A stretch of 47,173 nucleotides of DNA. It comes from an uncultured Christensenellaceae bacterium. Lineage in GTDB: Bacteria; Bacillota; Clostridia; Christensenellales; Pumilibacteraceae. The position numbers and the translations under genes are program-made. Below are positions 33,189-41,294 of the stretch, piece by piece. Under the pieces are notes generated by a model. That model ran no database searches. It worked only from the letters and a program-made list of their open reading frames with translations, and was not told where the DNA came from. How positions within the stretch are numbered: position 1 is the stretch's first letter; every line of letters starts with the position of its first letter. Where the stretch lies: contig CAJUNM010000003.1 of the NCBI GenBank assembly GCA_910587805.1, forward strand, positions 1 through 47,173, in the 5' to 3' direction.

Positions 33189-33217
33189 TTGATATTTTTG
33201 TCGCATTATGTTACACT
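33189..33217 (+). promoter_or_regulatory. Promoter of the purine permease gene
   Basis: TTGATA (33189-33194), 17-base spacer, TACACT (33212-33217). The leader is only about 25 bases, so there is no room for a purine riboswitch downstream of it. Confidence 0.7.
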
Positions 33218-33248
33218 GAAAATATCTTTTTCAAAGGAGGTGTTTTCA

Positions 33249-34859
33249 GTGAGTGAAAACGCAAACGACGAGGAAAAACTCGCCGAGGAAACCACAGTAA
33301 ACACCGAAGCGGAAACGCAAGAAACGGTCGGGGGGGGGATGCAAACCGAACCCGCTGTCGAAGCGCAAAGCGACGGTACCGCTGCTGCCAAAAAGCCGAA
33401 CAAATTTGTCGAAAAGCTCGATAAGTTTTTCGGGATCTCAAAATCCGGCTCGAGCGTTAAGACGGAAGTCATAGGCGGTCTCACGACGTTTATGGCAATG
33501 GTGTACATTTTGATGGTCAACGCCGACATGTTTACCGCTGCCGGAGTCAGCTACGGCGCCGTTTACATTGCGACGGCTCTCTCCGCCGTAATAGGCACTA
33601 TTCTTATGGCTTTGGTCGCAAGACTGCCTATGGCGCAGGCGAGCGGCATGGGCTTGAATGCGTTTTTCGTATTTACGATCTGTCGCGGATCGGGACTTTC
33701 GTATGCGAACGCGCTCGTGCTCATACTTATCGAGGGCGTGGTATTTATCATACTCACTGCGACGGGCTTGCGCAAAATGCTGTTCAACGCGATACCCAAA
33801 GCGGTGCGCGTGGCGATACCCGCAGGTATAGGTCTGTTCATTGCTTTTATCGGCTTGCAAAACGCCGGCATAGTGGTAGGCGATCCTTCCACGCTCGTGT
33901 CGTTGCAGTCTTGGAACTTGTTAAAACTTATAAACAGTCCGCCCGAAGGCTTGACCGCTTATACTATCATACTCCCTATTGCCATTACCATACTTGCCGT
34001 TATTATAATGGCGGTGCTCTCCAAAAAGAACGTAAAGGGTTCTATACTTTGGACGATGCTCGGCGCGGCGGGACTTTATTGGGCAGTCATGGGATTGGGC
34101 TGCGCATGGAAAGACGCGACATGTCTCGAGCTTTTCAAGAGCTTCAAAACGATGGACTACAATCCGTTCAACGCTTTTGCCGAGTGGGGCAAAGAGTCTG
34201 TCGGCGCGGTGTTCTATAAAGGCTTTGACTTTTCGGAATATCTCGCGATCGAGGGTAACAACGGCGGCACGCTTACGCTCGTTATAATCACTTCCGCGCT
34301 CGCGTTCTGCATGGTCGATATGTTCGATACCATGGGTACGCTTTACGGCGCTGCCGCGCGCGGTAACTTGCTTACCGCCGAGGGCGAAGTTCCCAACCTC
34401 AACAAAGCGATGCTCTGCGACGCCGTAGCGACCACTGCGGGCGCTATCTGCGGCACTTCCACCGTTACGACGTTTGTAGAGTCGTCGTCGGGCATAGGCG
34501 CGGGCGCGCGCACGGGCTTTGCGTCGGTTATCACCGCGGCGTGCTTCTTTGCGGCGATGTTCCTTACGCCTATAGCCAAGCTCATTCCCAACGCGGCTAC
34601 TGCGGCGGCGCTTATTTACGTGGGCGTGCTCATGATGAACTGCGTGCGTGAGATCGAGTGGACTGATGCGGCGGAAGCTGTTCCCGCGTTTCTCACTATA
34701 GCTATGATGCCGTTCACGTACAACATTTCTTACGGCATGGCGTTCGGTATCATCTCGTACATCATAATCAAAATGTGCACGGGCAAGTTCAAAGAGATAC
34801 ATCCCGTTACTTACGTTATCGGCGCGCTGTTCCTCGCAACGTTCCTGCTTACGCACTAA
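33249..34859 (+). CDS. AzgA-type (NCS2) guanine/hypoxanthine permease
   Basis: The 536-residue protein begins with about 75 hydrophilic, acidic residues (SENANDEEKLAEE...), which are longer than in typical members. A membrane domain of about 12-14 helices follows. Family segments include TTFMAMVYILMVNADMF, the helix-1 region, ASGMGLNAFFVFTICRG, MVDMFDTMGTLYGAA, and CGTSTVTTFVESSSGIGAGARTG, as in AzgA-like purine permeases. Start GTG at 33249 was chosen because AAAGGAGGTG ends 6 bases upstream. It is monocistronic between a promoter and a strong terminator. Purine base uptake by proton symport is the family role; the exact base is not readable. Confidence 0.93.
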   Translation: MSENANDEEKLAEETTVNTEAETQETVGGGMQTEPAVEAQSDGTAAAKKPNKFVEKLDKFFGISKSGSSVKTEVIGGLTTFMAMVYILMVNADMFTAAGVSYGAVYIATALSAVIGTILMALVARLPMAQASGMGLNAFFVFTICRGSGLSYANALVLILIEGVVFIILTATGLRKMLFNAIPKAVRVAIPAGIGLFIAFIGLQNAGIVVGDPSTLVSLQSWNLLKLINSPPEGLTAYTIILPIAITILAVIIMAVLSKKNVKGSILWTMLGAAGLYWAVMGLGCAWKDATCLELFKSFKTMDYNPFNAFAEWGKESVGAVFYKGFDFSEYLAIEGNNGGTLTLVIITSALAFCMVDMFDTMGTLYGAAARGNLLTAEGEVPNLNKAMLCDAVATTAGAICGTSTVTTFVESSSGIGAGARTGFASVITAACFFAAMFLTPIAKLIPNAATAAALIYVGVLMMNCVREIEWTDAAEAVPAFLTIAMMPFTYNISYGMAFGIISYIIIKMCTGKFKEIHPVTYVIGALFLATFLLTH

Positions 34860-34880
34860 TCGTTTAATAAAAAAAGTAAA

Positions 34881-34918
34881 GCAACAAAAACCTCGCTCAC
34901 GCGGGGTTTTTGTGTTGC
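34881..34918 (+). terminator. Terminator of the purine permease gene
   Basis: GCAACAAAAACCTCGC pairs with GCGGGGTTTTTGTGTTGC across a TCAC loop. This is a long, strong stem with its T run built into the 3' arm. Confidence 0.8.
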
Positions 34919-35009
34919 GAAATTATAAAAGAACGGGGAATAACGAAACGAGACGAACAAATGTTTACGTTTAGCGTCGGTTACTGCGCGGCATATTGTT
35001 GCTTTTGGG

Positions 35010-35038
35010 TTGCGAATTAACGGCGTATATGATATAAT
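35010..35038 (+). promoter_or_regulatory. Promoter of the LoaP-like gene
   Basis: TTGCGA (35010-35015), 17-base spacer, TATAAT (35033-35038). Confidence 0.7.
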
Positions 35039-35085
35039 GATTTTATCGTTTTAAGCGATAGCGCCGCAAAGGATCGAGCGAGACT

Positions 35086-35634
35086 GTGCAAGAACCTTAT
35101 TATTGGTACGTAATGTACGTAAAATCGAATACCGAAAAACGCGTAGCCGCGGACATTGTTCGCGCGGAACTGTCGGGCGGATATGCGCTCGAACCGTTCT
35201 GTCCCGAGGCGGAGTTTTACTATGGAAAAAACGCCGAGCGCAAGGACGTGTACCGCAAGCGGTTATTGTTTCCCGCGTACGTGTTTATAGAAACCGATAT
35301 GCCCGAGCGCGAGTTTGCTCGTGCGTTCTCGACATATATCTATAATTCGCAGGATATTATACGATTACTGCGTTACGGTAAGACCGATAGGATCGCGCTC
35401 CCGCTCGAGGAGCGGCAACGGCTCGAGTTTTTGCTCAAGGGCAAACGGTGCTTGGATAGGTCGGTGGGCGTTATCGAAGGCGATCGCATCGTCATATCCT
35501 GCGGTCCGCTCGTCGGCATGGAAGGCATGATAAAGCATATAAACCGTCACAGCCGCACGGCAACGGTAAAGACAGAGCTTTTGGGTAGCGAGGTAGAAGT
35601 GAAAGTCGCGCTCGAAATAGTAAGCAAGCGATAG
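35086..35634 (+). CDS. loaP: LoaP-like NusG-paralogue antiterminator
   Basis: The 182-residue protein has an N-terminal NGN domain (WYVMYVKSNTEKRVAADIVR...FPAYVFIETDMP) and a C-terminal KOW domain (VGVIEGDRIVISCGPLVGMEGMI). This matches specialised NusG paralogues such as LoaP. LoaP-type factors bind elongating RNA polymerase and help it read through terminators in long biosynthetic operons, usually their own. Here the gene is followed at once by a terminator and a convergent gene, so any target must lie elsewhere. Start GTG at 35086; an AAGGA is about 12 bases upstream. Its divergent N-terminus and KOW argue against it being the housekeeping NusG. Confidence 0.88.
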   Translation: MQEPYYWYVMYVKSNTEKRVAADIVRAELSGGYALEPFCPEAEFYYGKNAERKDVYRKRLLFPAYVFIETDMPEREFARAFSTYIYNSQDIIRLLRYGKTDRIALPLEERQRLEFLLKGKRCLDRSVGVIEGDRIVISCGPLVGMEGMIKHINRHSRTATVKTELLGSEVEVKVALEIVSKR

Positions 35635-35654
35635 ATAATGTCATACGATAAAGA

Positions 35655-35685
35655 AAAGCCGTCATACGACGGCTTTGATCTTTTT
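35655..35685. terminator. Terminator between convergent loaP and degV
   Basis: AAAGCCGTC-ATAC-GACGGCTTT is a perfect 9-bp stem followed by GATCTTTTT. The A-rich upstream side could serve the minus strand. Confidence 0.8.
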
Positions 35686-35690
35686 CGGAG

Positions 35691-36563
35691 TTATTTCGCT
35701 TCCTTTCTCACAAATCCCGTCACAATGGAATCGGGACCGAGGTGCGTGCCTATAATGGGCGAGAGTATTCTGCGCTTGATGTTGACTTTTGGGTTGATCT
35801 CGCGTATGAGTTCGGCTACTTCGTCGGCAAACTCGCTGTTTACCGCGTCGCTTATGTACATATCGGGATACGACATATCGGCAAATTCTCTGTACTGCTC
35901 GGCGAGATAGGCGAGAGATTTATGCACGCCGCGGCATTTTTCGATGTTTTCGAGCTTACCGTTAGGGATCAGCTCTATTATCGGTTTTATCTTGAGCAAC
36001 GAGCCGAACACTGCGGACGCCGCGCTCAGCCTGCCGCCGCGGTGCAAGTGATGCAAGTCGTTTACATACGCTTGCGCCGTGAGAAAATGCTTAAACGTTT
36101 CGAGATCGGCGTAGTTCTTTTCGATGCCGATACCGTTTTTATAGTTGGTTATTGCACGGTCGAGCAGCAAGCCCATTGTGGTCGTAGCTTCGAGCGTGTC
36201 GACGGGCATGAACTTGACCCCGTCGTATTTTTCGGCAAGCGACGCCGCAGCGAGCTTTGCGCTCTCGAAAGTCGACGACAGCCCGCTCGACAAGCACAGA
36301 CAGAGCGCGCTCTTTCCGCTCTCGAGCACAGGCTCTACGATCTCTTCGTAGCGAAACGGCGTTATTTGCGTGGTCTTGGGCAGACTGCCGTGCGCGAGAT
36401 CGGCGTAAAAGCCTTTGAGCTTGTCCTCGTCGTCGCAGCCCGTGCAGTCGAACACGTTTCCGTCGCTTTCGCATTGCATCGAAATAAACCGTACGCCTAC
36501 GCTATCGCAAAGCTCGAGGTCGTAATCGCCCGACGCATCGGCAAATATTACATAATCGTTCAT
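35691..36563 (-). CDS. DegV-family fatty-acid-binding protein
   Basis: The 290-residue protein binds fatty acids in characterised homologues (FakB), handing them to a fatty-acid kinase for phospholipid synthesis. It begins NDYVIFADASGDYDLEL, has the TTQITPFRYEE loop, the LSSGLSSTFESAKLA motif, and the C-terminal RGGRLSAASAVFGSLLKIKPI segment typical of DegV. Start ATG at 36563 follows GGGAG; nine extra codons upstream lack a site. It is divergent from a TetR-type gene across a short shared control region, which suggests regulation by that protein (inference). Confidence 0.93.
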   Translation of the reverse strand: MNDYVIFADASGDYDLELCDSVGVRFISMQCESDGNVFDCTGCDDEDKLKGFYADLAHGSLPKTTQITPFRYEEIVEPVLESGKSALCLCLSSGLSSTFESAKLAAASLAEKYDGVKFMPVDTLEATTTMGLLLDRAITNYKNGIGIEKNYADLETFKHFLTAQAYVNDLHHLHRGGRLSAASAVFGSLLKIKPIIELIPNGKLENIEKCRGVHKSLAYLAEQYREFADMSYPDMYISDAVNSEFADEVAELIREINPKVNIKRRILSPIIGTHLGPDSIVTGFVRKEAK

Positions 36564-36577
36564 GGATAATTCTCCCG

Positions 36578-36642
36578 AGACACTTGACAATTTTTGCCGT
36601 TCGGGGTATTATGTACGTAGCAAACAAGTGTCTTACACGTAC
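36578..36642 (+). promoter_or_regulatory. TetR gene promoter embedded in inverted repeats
   Basis: TTGACA (36584-36589), 17 bases, TATTAT (36607-36612). Inverted 9-base arms AGACACTTG (36578-36586) and CAAGTGTCT (36625-36633) flank the promoter, the first overlapping the -35 box. A second pair GTACGT / ACGTAC (36613-36618, 36637-36642) lies just downstream. It is a likely operator for the TetR protein, controlling both divergent genes. A weak minus-strand promoter for degV may overlap. Confidence 0.7.
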
Positions 36643-36674
36643 AGTTTAACAGTATTTTTCGGAAAAATCAACAC

Positions 36675-37271
36675 ATGAACAACGTACCGTACAAATTGCA
36701 TGATAATGTAATAAACGTCGAGCGCAAGACGGCGGGGCTGCGCCGCCATGCCGAAGAGCTGAATAAGCTCGTGACGGACAGTCTCGGCGAGGCGCTTCTC
36801 TCGCTGATGGCAGACAAGCCGTATGCAAAGATCACGGTGACCGAGCTGTGTAAAAAGGCGGGCGTTTCGCGCGCGGCGTTCTACGGTAACTATTCGTCGA
36901 AGGACGATATTTTCGATCGAATAGTAAACGTGATGAACGCCGATCTCGTCAATAAGCTCGGCAGCCCGTTCCGCAGTACTACCACCGAGAAATGGTATGC
37001 GAAAATGTTTAAGTACATATCGGCGCGCGCGGATATTTTCAAGCTGATCATCGCCGCAGGGTTCGACGATAGATATATGGCGTTGCTGAACGAGAAGGTT
37101 CTCGCCGATACGACGCTCGCCGTCGAGAAAAAATACCAGCGCATTATTTGGAGCGGCGGTATACAAAAGATCGTCACGCATTGGCTCGACGGCGGAATGG
37201 TGGAGTCTGTCGATACTATGGCTAAACTGTGCTCCAAGTATTTCGTGGCATGGAGCATGAACGATTTGTGA
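36675..37271 (+). CDS. TetR/AcrR-family transcriptional regulator
   Basis: The 198-residue protein has a typical N-terminal TetR HTH (YAKITVTELCKKAGVSRAAFYGNYSSKDDIF, with the recognition helix around SRAAFYGNY). The all-helical ligand-binding C-terminus resembles the DhaS-like subgroup (YFVAWSMNDL end). About 30 residues precede the HTH. No clear ribosome binding site is seen before the ATG. It is divergent from degV, and inverted repeats around its promoter imply autoregulation. The ligand is unknown; a fatty-acid-related effector would fit the neighbour but is speculation. Confidence 0.88.
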   Translation: MNNVPYKLHDNVINVERKTAGLRRHAEELNKLVTDSLGEALLSLMADKPYAKITVTELCKKAGVSRAAFYGNYSSKDDIFDRIVNVMNADLVNKLGSPFRSTTTEKWYAKMFKYISARADIFKLIIAAGFDDRYMALLNEKVLADTTLAVEKKYQRIIWSGGIQKIVTHWLDGGMVESVDTMAKLCSKYFVAWSMNDL

Positions 37272-37287
37272 TTACGATAAGAAATTA

Positions 37288-38184
37288 TTAAAACAGTTTT
37301 CTTATGCAATTGCGGTCGTTGCGCAGCGCTCTGCCTATTACGTTGAGCATCGACCAAAGGTGGTCTATAGACAGGTTCTTTTGTCGCAGTTCGTGTTCCT
37401 CGAGAAATATATCCGCGGCGGTTTTGCGGAAATGCTCGTGCGAGCAGTCGCTTACGAAAAGTCGATTGCTTATATTCTTGCCGTATTCGTACGACTTGGC
37501 AATGCGTTCCGCGATTTCCGCGCCCGAATAGTCGTAATGCGCTTTTTTGAAATTATTGCATACCGATACGTCGATATCTACGATTGGAATATCGGTGGTG
37601 AAATAACGTCTGTAGTCGTAACGCGCGTCGAAGTGCAATACGAATATCAGATCGGGTTTGGTCGTTACTTTGAGCACCTCGTCGGAGTTGAGAAGGGGAT
37701 ATATCGGAATATTATCCGCTGCGCCGCCGTCTATAGCGAGCCGACCGCCGATAAACGACGGTATGAGCTTGAGAAACGGATAGTTGATAGCCGCCGATAG
37801 ATATTTTTTCCAAATGCGGTTGTTTCTGCCGTGTATCCAATAATACCGCACGTTATAAAGCGGGATATGACAAATGGGAAAGCTCATCGGTATAGTGAGA
37901 TCGTCCTCGACGTTCATCATCGTATCGAAAATATCGGAGATCAGATTTTTTGCGAAGACTTCCCAGAACAGCTGCGGCGTTTTTGTTATATTGATACTGC
38001 AGTACAGTTTCTCTATGTAATCGAGCTTGTCCGCGCAAAGCGCGTATGCCGAAAAAATCCCGCCGGACGACGCCGATGTAAAAATCAGTTCGTCGCGCGA
38101 AATGTGTTCGAGCAGGGCTTTTGTAAAGCCGATCTGGTATGCGCAATTACTTATTCCGCCGGAGTACGCTATCGCAATATTCAG
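37288..38184 (-). CDS. Patatin-like phospholipase with apparent CTG start
   Basis: The coding frame extends 264 bases upstream of the first ATG (37920), giving 298 residues that begin NIAIAYSGGISNCAYQIGF. That is the usual start of patatin-like lipases (glycine-rich oxyanion loop). The nucleophile motif is SASSGG (Ser39, with Ser in place of the first Gly of G-x-S-x-G). The catalytic dyad Asp lies in LAIDGGAADNIP. No ATG, GTG or TTG is available at the right place. A CTG at 38184 lies 7 bases after GGAG, so I propose it as the start. It is probably a lipid acyl hydrolase in the cytosol or at the membrane. It follows the helical ORF by 14 bases in one operon. Confidence 0.75.
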   Translation of the reverse strand: MNIAIAYSGGISNCAYQIGFTKALLEHISRDELIFTSASSGGIFSAYALCADKLDYIEKLYCSINITKTPQLFWEVFAKNLISDIFDTMMNVEDDLTIPMSFPICHIPLYNVRYYWIHGRNNRIWKKYLSAAINYPFLKLIPSFIGGRLAIDGGAADNIPIYPLLNSDEVLKVTTKPDLIFVLHFDARYDYRRYFTTDIPIVDIDVSVCNNFKKAHYDYSGAEIAERIAKSYEYGKNISNRLFVSDCSHEHFRKTAADIFLEEHELRQKNLSIDHLWSMLNVIGRALRNDRNCIRKLF

Positions 38185-38198
38185 TTTGCGTCTCCGGC

Positions 38199-38684
38199 TT
38201 ACAGGTTTTTTAGTTCGGTTATAGTCGCCGCCGCTTCGGTGTCGGTTATGAACGCGCTGCCGCCGAGCGGGGGCGGTTCGATCTTTCCCGTGTCCGCAAG
38301 CGTGGCGATAACGCGTTCGCCGTATTCGGTGGCGTGGTTGATGCCGAGATTGCCGCGAAGCTCGCGTATTTGCTTTTCTACCTTGGTGATAAGATCGTCG
38401 AGATCGTGCGCGGCTTTATTGAGTACGTTCGCGTTTTTCGATTTGAACAGGCTTTTTATGATAGCCAAAAAATCGTCGTAAAGCCAAAGTAAAGCGTTGG
38501 TATCGCCGAGCGTGAGCGGCATACGCGTTTTTTTGATCTTTGTCTTTTCGATCTTTACAAGCTTGCGGCACAGTTTAAGTGGTTTTGATACGTTCCTGTA
38601 TGCTTCTACTACGCCGCAGAGCGTAATGAATCGTTCGTATAATATCAAGAGTTCTTTGTATTCGACAGAGCTTGTCGCTTCCAT
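38199..38684 (-). CDS. Helical hypothetical protein paired with the patatin-like lipase
   Basis: The 161-residue soluble protein is mostly helical and rich in Lys, Leu and Glu, with a conserved-looking mid-region (LWLYDDFLAIIKSLFKSKN) and no recognised domain. A GGAGACGAA ribosome binding site precedes the ATG; a nearly identical one (GGAGACGCAAA) precedes the patatin start. It is the first gene of the two-gene unit and has a consensus promoter. A regulatory or partner role for the lipase is suggested only by the operon. Confidence 0.7.
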   Translation of the reverse strand: MEATSSVEYKELLILYERFITLCGVVEAYRNVSKPLKLCRKLVKIEKTKIKKTRMPLTLGDTNALLWLYDDFLAIIKSLFKSKNANVLNKAAHDLDDLITKVEKQIRELRGNLGINHATEYGERVIATLADTGKIEPPPLGGSAFITDTEAAATITELKNL

Positions 38685-38712
38685 TTCGTCTCCATGGTGT
38701 TAAACTTTACAT

Positions 38713-38741
38713 ATAATATCACATTCGACGGCAAATGTCAA
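38713..38741 (-). promoter_or_regulatory. Promoter of the helical protein/patatin operon
   Basis: On the minus strand, TTGACA (38741-38736), 17-base spacer, TATTAT (38718-38713). Confidence 0.85.
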
Positions 38742-38822
38742 TAGTTGAAATACCATAAAAATACGGTTATGTGCTCGCATGCGATAGTATACGAAAGGCG
38801 CGAGACAATTCGGCGCAAACAA

Positions 38823-38851
38823 TTGACCGAAGTCGAATTTTGTGGTATCAT
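38823..38851 (+). promoter_or_regulatory. Promoter of the formate channel gene
   Basis: TTGACC (38823-38828), 17-base spacer, TATCAT (38846-38851), about 65 bases before the GTG start and divergent from the patatin operon promoter. Confidence 0.75.
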
Positions 38852-38916
38852 GTCAAAGACGCGCAGGCGATATTATTCGATATTCGCCGAACCGTACGAT
38901 TCGATCGAGGTGAAAC

Positions 38917-39699
38917 GTGAGCGGAACAGCCGAGAATTACATAATCGCAGCAAAGAACAAGACTTCCGCGCGGTGGTATAAAACGCTCGTGCTCGCAGTT
39001 CTTGCGGGCGCGTTCATAGCGTTCGGCGCGGCGCTGTCCACCGTAGCCGCGAGCGGGCGGAGCGGCATGGACGCGGCGCTCGTAAAAGGCGCGGTATTCC
39101 CCGTTGGGTTGATACTCGTCGTCGTTTGCGGCGCGGAACTTTTTACGGGCAATAATTTGTTGTTGCTGCCTACGCTCAACCGCGACATAAAGCCTTCCGC
39201 TATGTTCAAGAATTGGGGGATCGTGTACGGCGGCAATCTTATAGGCGGCGTGCTTATAGCCGTTCTCGTCGTATTCGGCGGCGTTATGGGCGACGCCGAC
39301 GGCTCGATCGTGCAAGCTTGCATCGCGACAGCCGCTAATAAATGCAATATGGACTTCGGGAGTATTCTGCTCCGCGGCATACTGTGCAACATGCTCGTTT
39401 GTCTCGCGGTTTGGGCGTCGACCGCATGCAAAAACCACGGCGAAAAAATACTCGCTGTGTATCTGCCTGTTTTCGCTTTTGTCGTTCTCGGGTTCGAGCA
39501 CAGCATTGCCAATATGTATTATCTTTCGGCAGGGCTTATAACCGGCGCGCGTTTCGGCATAACCGTCGCGGGTTTGAATATCGGATATGCGCTGCTTAAT
39601 CTGCTTGCCGCTACTCTCGGCAATATGATAGGCGGGTGCTTGATAGCGACCGCGTATTGGCTTGCCGATAAGGAAAAGAAAGCTCCGCCGTCCGCATAA
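38917..39699 (+). CDS. Formate/nitrite transporter family channel (FocA-like)
   Basis: The 260-residue protein has the six-helix FNT fold. Visible landmarks are the N-terminal amphipathic stretch, AGAFIAFGAALSTVAAS, CGAELFTGNNLLLLPTL (helix 2 broken loop), NWGIVYGGNLIGG, LLRGILCNMLVCLAVW, and GFEHSIANMYYLSAGL with the conserved His of the pore. FNT channels move formate, nitrite or hydrosulfide; the sequence alone does not settle which, but formate fits an organism with Fhs. Start GTG at 38917 follows GAGGTGAAAC. Confidence 0.92.
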   Translation: MSGTAENYIIAAKNKTSARWYKTLVLAVLAGAFIAFGAALSTVAASGRSGMDAALVKGAVFPVGLILVVVCGAELFTGNNLLLLPTLNRDIKPSAMFKNWGIVYGGNLIGGVLIAVLVVFGGVMGDADGSIVQACIATAANKCNMDFGSILLRGILCNMLVCLAVWASTACKNHGEKILAVYLPVFAFVVLGFEHSIANMYYLSAGLITGARFGITVAGLNIGYALLNLLAATLGNMIGGCLIATAYWLADKEKKAPPSA

Positions 39700-39743
39700 C
39701 TTTAATCGACGCGAGCGGTCGCAAGGTAATAATATATCCTGTT

Positions 39744-41057
39744 CTACTTATTGAGAGTGCACGCTTGTAAAAGCGTAAGGTTCAAATCGGAGAACGTCGT
39801 AAAATACTTCATATCGCTGCCGAGTTTCAACCCGTCGGCATGAAACGTCAGAATATAATCATCTACTTCGCTGTTTGCCAATCGTATAAAAAGCGTCATA
39901 TTATCGGTGCCGTTAGGCATGGCGAGCAATATGCCGTTACCGAGGTCGGTGTATGACAGTGTTTGCGAAAACGAAATAGAACCGCGGTTTGTACCGTGGG
40001 TGTATTTCTTTTCGATCGTGTCGAAAGCGCCGTAATACGTATCTTTCGGTTTGTGATCGGAAAGATATTCAAGCTCCGTAAAATCATAGCGCGCGTCTTT
40101 GCCGAAATCGCGTGCGAACGCTATGCCGTTCGACAGCTCGGCGCTCAGCGCTGCTGCGTCTGCATAGTGTTTTGCCGTTAGTTCCGCCGAAAGCGCGCTT
40201 GTGTCGTCGCGGTGCATGGCGGCGTGCAATGTTTGCGAAAGCAAATCGCTTTGCTTGTGGTTATTGTTTGTTTCGTAGCTTGAAATAAAATCTTTGATTT
40301 GTGCGTCGGAAAGCGGATTGTCGGGGTTGCGGTAATATGCGTCGATGAACGCGACGTCGCTCGACGAAAAATGCCTATACGACGTGTTATTGTAGTTTTG
40401 CATTACGGTCGTTTTATCGGCTTGCGGATTTTCGTATGCGTCGCCCGCGCCGAGTAAGTGCATAAATTCATGACGGAACGTAAGCATCAAATAACGCAGA
40501 TCGTCGAGCGTGGTATCCTTGAGCGTTATGCCGAAATTCCCGAGTTCCGCGCCCGTGCTCATTTGCGCCGTGCCCATTACGGTCGGCGATGCGAAATTAT
40601 CCGTGACGGTCATGCGTATCGAATACTTGCTGTCGTAATCGCTCGGTGCGGGGGAGTAGTTTATGCGAAACGTATAGTTGGGATTGATCACCGAAAATAC
40701 TTCGTTGAATTCGGTTACGGCGTCCTCGAGCGCTATCCGCGCATATTCGCCTACGGTGTAACTCATATTGAACGTCATTACATTTCCGTATTCCGGACAC
40801 GGCATGCGTTGCACGGTATTTCCGAGCAGATACGCTTTTTCCGATCCGCCGTATATCTCGTCAATGCGTAAAAGCGCGTCTTCCGCTTTCGGTAACGCGT
40901 AAGTGTACGCCCAAGGCGGAGGGTTCGGCTCGGGCGGAGCTGGCGCGGGTACGGGGGCTTTGCCGTTGTTGCAAGCGCATAACGCCGTCGAAACGACGAC
41001 GGCGGCAAACAGTACTGCCGAGACTTTGCCGAATTTTTCCGAAACGCTTTTTTTCAT
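39744..41057 (-). CDS. Lipoprotein zinc metalloprotease, metzincin-like
   Basis: The 437-residue protein has a signal peptide ending in a lipobox (TALCAC, lipidated Cys29) and a proline-rich tether. A protease domain follows. The zinc motif is HEFMHLLGAGD (His196, Glu197, His200, third ligand Asp206 after Gly203), the H-E-x-x-H-x-x-G-x-x-H/D pattern of metzincin-like enzymes. A Met-turn-like VMQNY lies at 219. The C-terminal half (about 245-437) is of unknown fold. It should sit on the outer face of the membrane. Substrate unknown. It lies just downstream of tRNA-Arg(CCT) on the same strand. Confidence 0.85.
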   Translation of the reverse strand: MKKSVSEKFGKVSAVLFAAVVVSTALCACNNGKAPVPAPAPPEPNPPPWAYTYALPKAEDALLRIDEIYGGSEKAYLLGNTVQRMPCPEYGNVMTFNMSYTVGEYARIALEDAVTEFNEVFSVINPNYTFRINYSPAPSDYDSKYSIRMTVTDNFASPTVMGTAQMSTGAELGNFGITLKDTTLDDLRYLMLTFRHEFMHLLGAGDAYENPQADKTTVMQNYNNTSYRHFSSSDVAFIDAYYRNPDNPLSDAQIKDFISSYETNNNHKQSDLLSQTLHAAMHRDDTSALSAELTAKHYADAAALSAELSNGIAFARDFGKDARYDFTELEYLSDHKPKDTYYGAFDTIEKKYTHGTNRGSISFSQTLSYTDLGNGILLAMPNGTDNMTLFIRLANSEVDDYILTFHADGLKLGSDMKYFTTFSDLNLTLLQACTLNK

Positions 41058-41107
41058 GTTCCGACGCTCCGATATAAAATATTTTTTCGATGCTTTTCTA
41101 TAATGTT

Positions 41108-41182
41108 TGGTGTTCCCGCCGAGAGTCGAACTCGAATCTATGCCTTAGGAGGGCACTATTCTATCCATTGAACTACGGAAAC
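41108..41182 (-). tRNA. tRNA-Arg, anticodon CCT, CCA encoded
   Basis: On the minus strand the acceptor arm GTTTCCG (41182-41176) pairs with CGGGAAC (41118-41112, one T-G pair), followed by discriminator A and encoded CCA (41110-41108). The anticodon loop CTCCTAA gives CCT, which reads AGG. The T-arm sequence TTCGAGT is present. A consensus promoter lies upstream at 41237-41209. AGG is rare in the genes of this window. Confidence 0.95.
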
Positions 41183-41208
41183 ATGCGCGCGTTGCAACCG
41201 TCGATAAT

Positions 41209-41237
41209 ATTTTATCACGGATACATAATTCGGTCAA
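41209..41237 (-). promoter_or_regulatory. Promoter of tRNA-Arg(CCT)
   Basis: On the minus strand, TTGACC (41237-41232), 17-base spacer, TAAAAT (41214-41209), about 27 bases before the mature 5' end. Confidence 0.85.
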
Positions 41238-41259
41238 GTGTTTTGCCGACGAATTATGC

Positions 41260-41288
41260 TTGTTAAAATCGGTGCGTTGTGGTACAAT
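41260..41288 (+). promoter_or_regulatory. Promoter giving a leaderless alpha/beta hydrolase mRNA
   Basis: TTGTTA (41260-41265), 17-base spacer, TACAAT (41283-41288). The ATG begins six bases later at 41295, exactly where transcription is expected to start. No ribosome binding site is present. Confidence 0.7.
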
Positions 41289-41294
41289 ACCGAT

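Noticed and set aside
33090..33248. Purine riboswitch before the AzgA-type permease
   Set aside because: The predicted start lies about 25 bases before the GTG, leaving no room, and no purine aptamer core is seen upstream.
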